The notes under the pieces are model-generated. The model did no database searches. It was not told where the DNA came from and saw nothing but the letters and a program-made list of their open reading frames with translations. The position numbers were made by a program, and so were the translations under genes. Of a stretch of DNA of 14,172 nucleotides, positions 13,485 to 14,172 are shown piece after piece. Where the stretch lies: NCBI GenBank assembly GCA_017621955.1, contig JAGASB010000017.1, positions 1-14,172 on the forward strand, in the 5' to 3' direction. Within the stretch, counting starts at the first letter, position 1, and every line of letters starts with the position of its first letter. Source of the stretch: Clostridia bacterium (GTDB lineage Bacteria; Bacillota_A; Clostridia; Christensenellales; Borkfalkiaceae).

Positions 13485-14172
13485 TAGAGATTTTCTAACT
13501 CCATAGCCCTTTTTACACAAGCGTCAATTGCTTTTTCGGTAATTTTGTCAAGATTGCTTTCCTTATAAACGTTAACCGCCTCAATAGTAGTACCACCCTT
13601 ACTGCAAACAGCAGTAATAAGTTCGTTAAGTGTTTTTTCTTTGTTTTTAAGCACCATTTTGCCTGCGCCAATCATTGTATTGGTCGCTAAAAGCATAGCA
13701 TCTTCATAAGAAAGACCGTGTTTCACACCACTGTCAATAATACCTTTTAGGAACAAATAAAAATACGCAGGCGAACTACCGCTAACCCCCGTTACAGCAT
13801 TAAGATTTTCTTCACTTGTTAGAACAACTTGTGCAAATGACGATAAAAGATTATATATGAACGATTTATCATTTTCATCATCGTAATCAGTCAAATCCAA
13901 TCCCACAGCGCCACTACCTATTGAACACGGCGTGTTTGGCATACATCTTGCCACCTTAGCGTTGTTAAATATATCTTTAATCTTTCTTTTTTTACACCCG
14001 CCATAATAGAAATAAATTTTTCACAAACACAATCTTTTATACCCAAAAGAACGTCATTAAGATTTTGCGGCTTTATTGCAAAAAGAACAAATTCACTTTG
14101 CGAAACAAGCACCTTATTATCCATTTCAGTACATACACCAAATTTAGATATATTAGAAAGGGAATTTTCACA
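13484..14172 (-). pseudogene. proC: Pyrroline-5-carboxylate reductase, 5' end outside window, frameshifted
   Basis: ProC reduces pyrroline-5-carboxylate to proline with NAD(P)H. Two reading frames together give a continuous ProC lacking its N-terminal Rossmann start. The upstream frame runs from the window edge (SNISKFGVCTEMDNKVLV, then FAIKPQNL and SIMAGV) and stops at 13918. The downstream frame, open from at least 13954, supplies RCMPNTPCSIGSGAVG, the signature VTGVSGSSPAY, and SKGGTTIEAVNV near the C-terminus. Joining needs one extra base, or a -1 shift, within about 13919-13993; the A7 tract at 13987-13993 is the likeliest place. Both halves are well conserved with no other damage, so a homopolymer sequencing error, a very recent mutation or slippage at the tract are all possible. 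The stop overlaps the rnhA start. Confidence 0.85.
13987..13993 (-). other. proC: A7 tract at the proC frame change, in slippery-heptamer phase
   Basis: Minus-strand codons read GTA AAA AAA GAA, so the seven A form A AAA AAA in the X XXY YYZ phase used in -1 ribosomal slippage. A -1 slip here continues as AGA AAG ATT AAA GAT ATA and joins exactly the downstream proC frame with no stop. An eighth A would do the same. Whether this is biology or a read error is not decidable from the sequence. Confidence 0.55.

Noticed and set aside
13485..13520. Twelve-residue N-terminal extension of RNase HI (start at 13520)
   Set aside because: It falls within the conserved end of proC, and bacterial RNase HI begins at MKKVEIYTDG.
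1..14172. Mobile elements, CRISPR arrays, tRNA or rRNA genes, riboswitches
   Set aside because: I looked on both strands and saw no repeat arrays, transposase or integrase motifs, tRNA-like cloverleafs or long structured leaders; no intergenic gap exceeds 92 bp.

Overview
All 13 complete genes and both partial genes lie on the minus strand, so the window reads right to left. It is AT-rich. It carries a full eight-gene spoIIIA cluster (the mother-cell channel of endospore formers), a one-piece IspH-ribosomal protein S1 gene, and the Asp23/Gls24-nusB-folD-ispA-tlyA order. Together these point to a spore-forming Firmicute, most likely an uncultured member of the Clostridia; no species is claimed.

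Right part (14172 to 7332): the 3' part of proC (running off the window and frameshifted at an A7 tract), rnhA overlapping it, a TVP38/TMEM64-type membrane protein, a BaiN/HI0933-family flavoprotein, cmk, plsC and the ispH-rpsA fusion. From cmk on, genes are 1-3 bp apart and look like one transcript, which ends at a strong hairpin and T-tract at 7286-7315.

Middle part (7239 to 2709): spoIIIAA-AB-AC-AD-AE-AF-AG-AH, tightly packed with 4-bp overlaps or 1-11 bp gaps. It is preceded by a sequence resembling a sigma-E promoter that lies unusually close to the start codon. All eight products are recognisable. AF, AG and AH are shorter than their Bacillus subtilis counterparts.

Left part (2630 to 1): an extended -10 promoter candidate drives an Asp23/Gls24 protein gene, nusB, folD, ispA and the start of tlyA, with overlapping stop/start signals. 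Compared with B. subtilis, accB/accC, xseA/xseB and dxs are missing from this stretch.

This is mainly conserved chromosomal housekeeping and sporulation DNA. I see no mobile elements, CRISPR, tRNA, rRNA or defence genes. The points most worth a second look are a perfect Shine-Dalgarno and ATG inside ispH-rpsA exactly at the domain boundary (possible separate production of S1), the in-phase A AAA AAA tract where proC changes frame, and a near absence of GATC (two sites in 14 kb by hand count).
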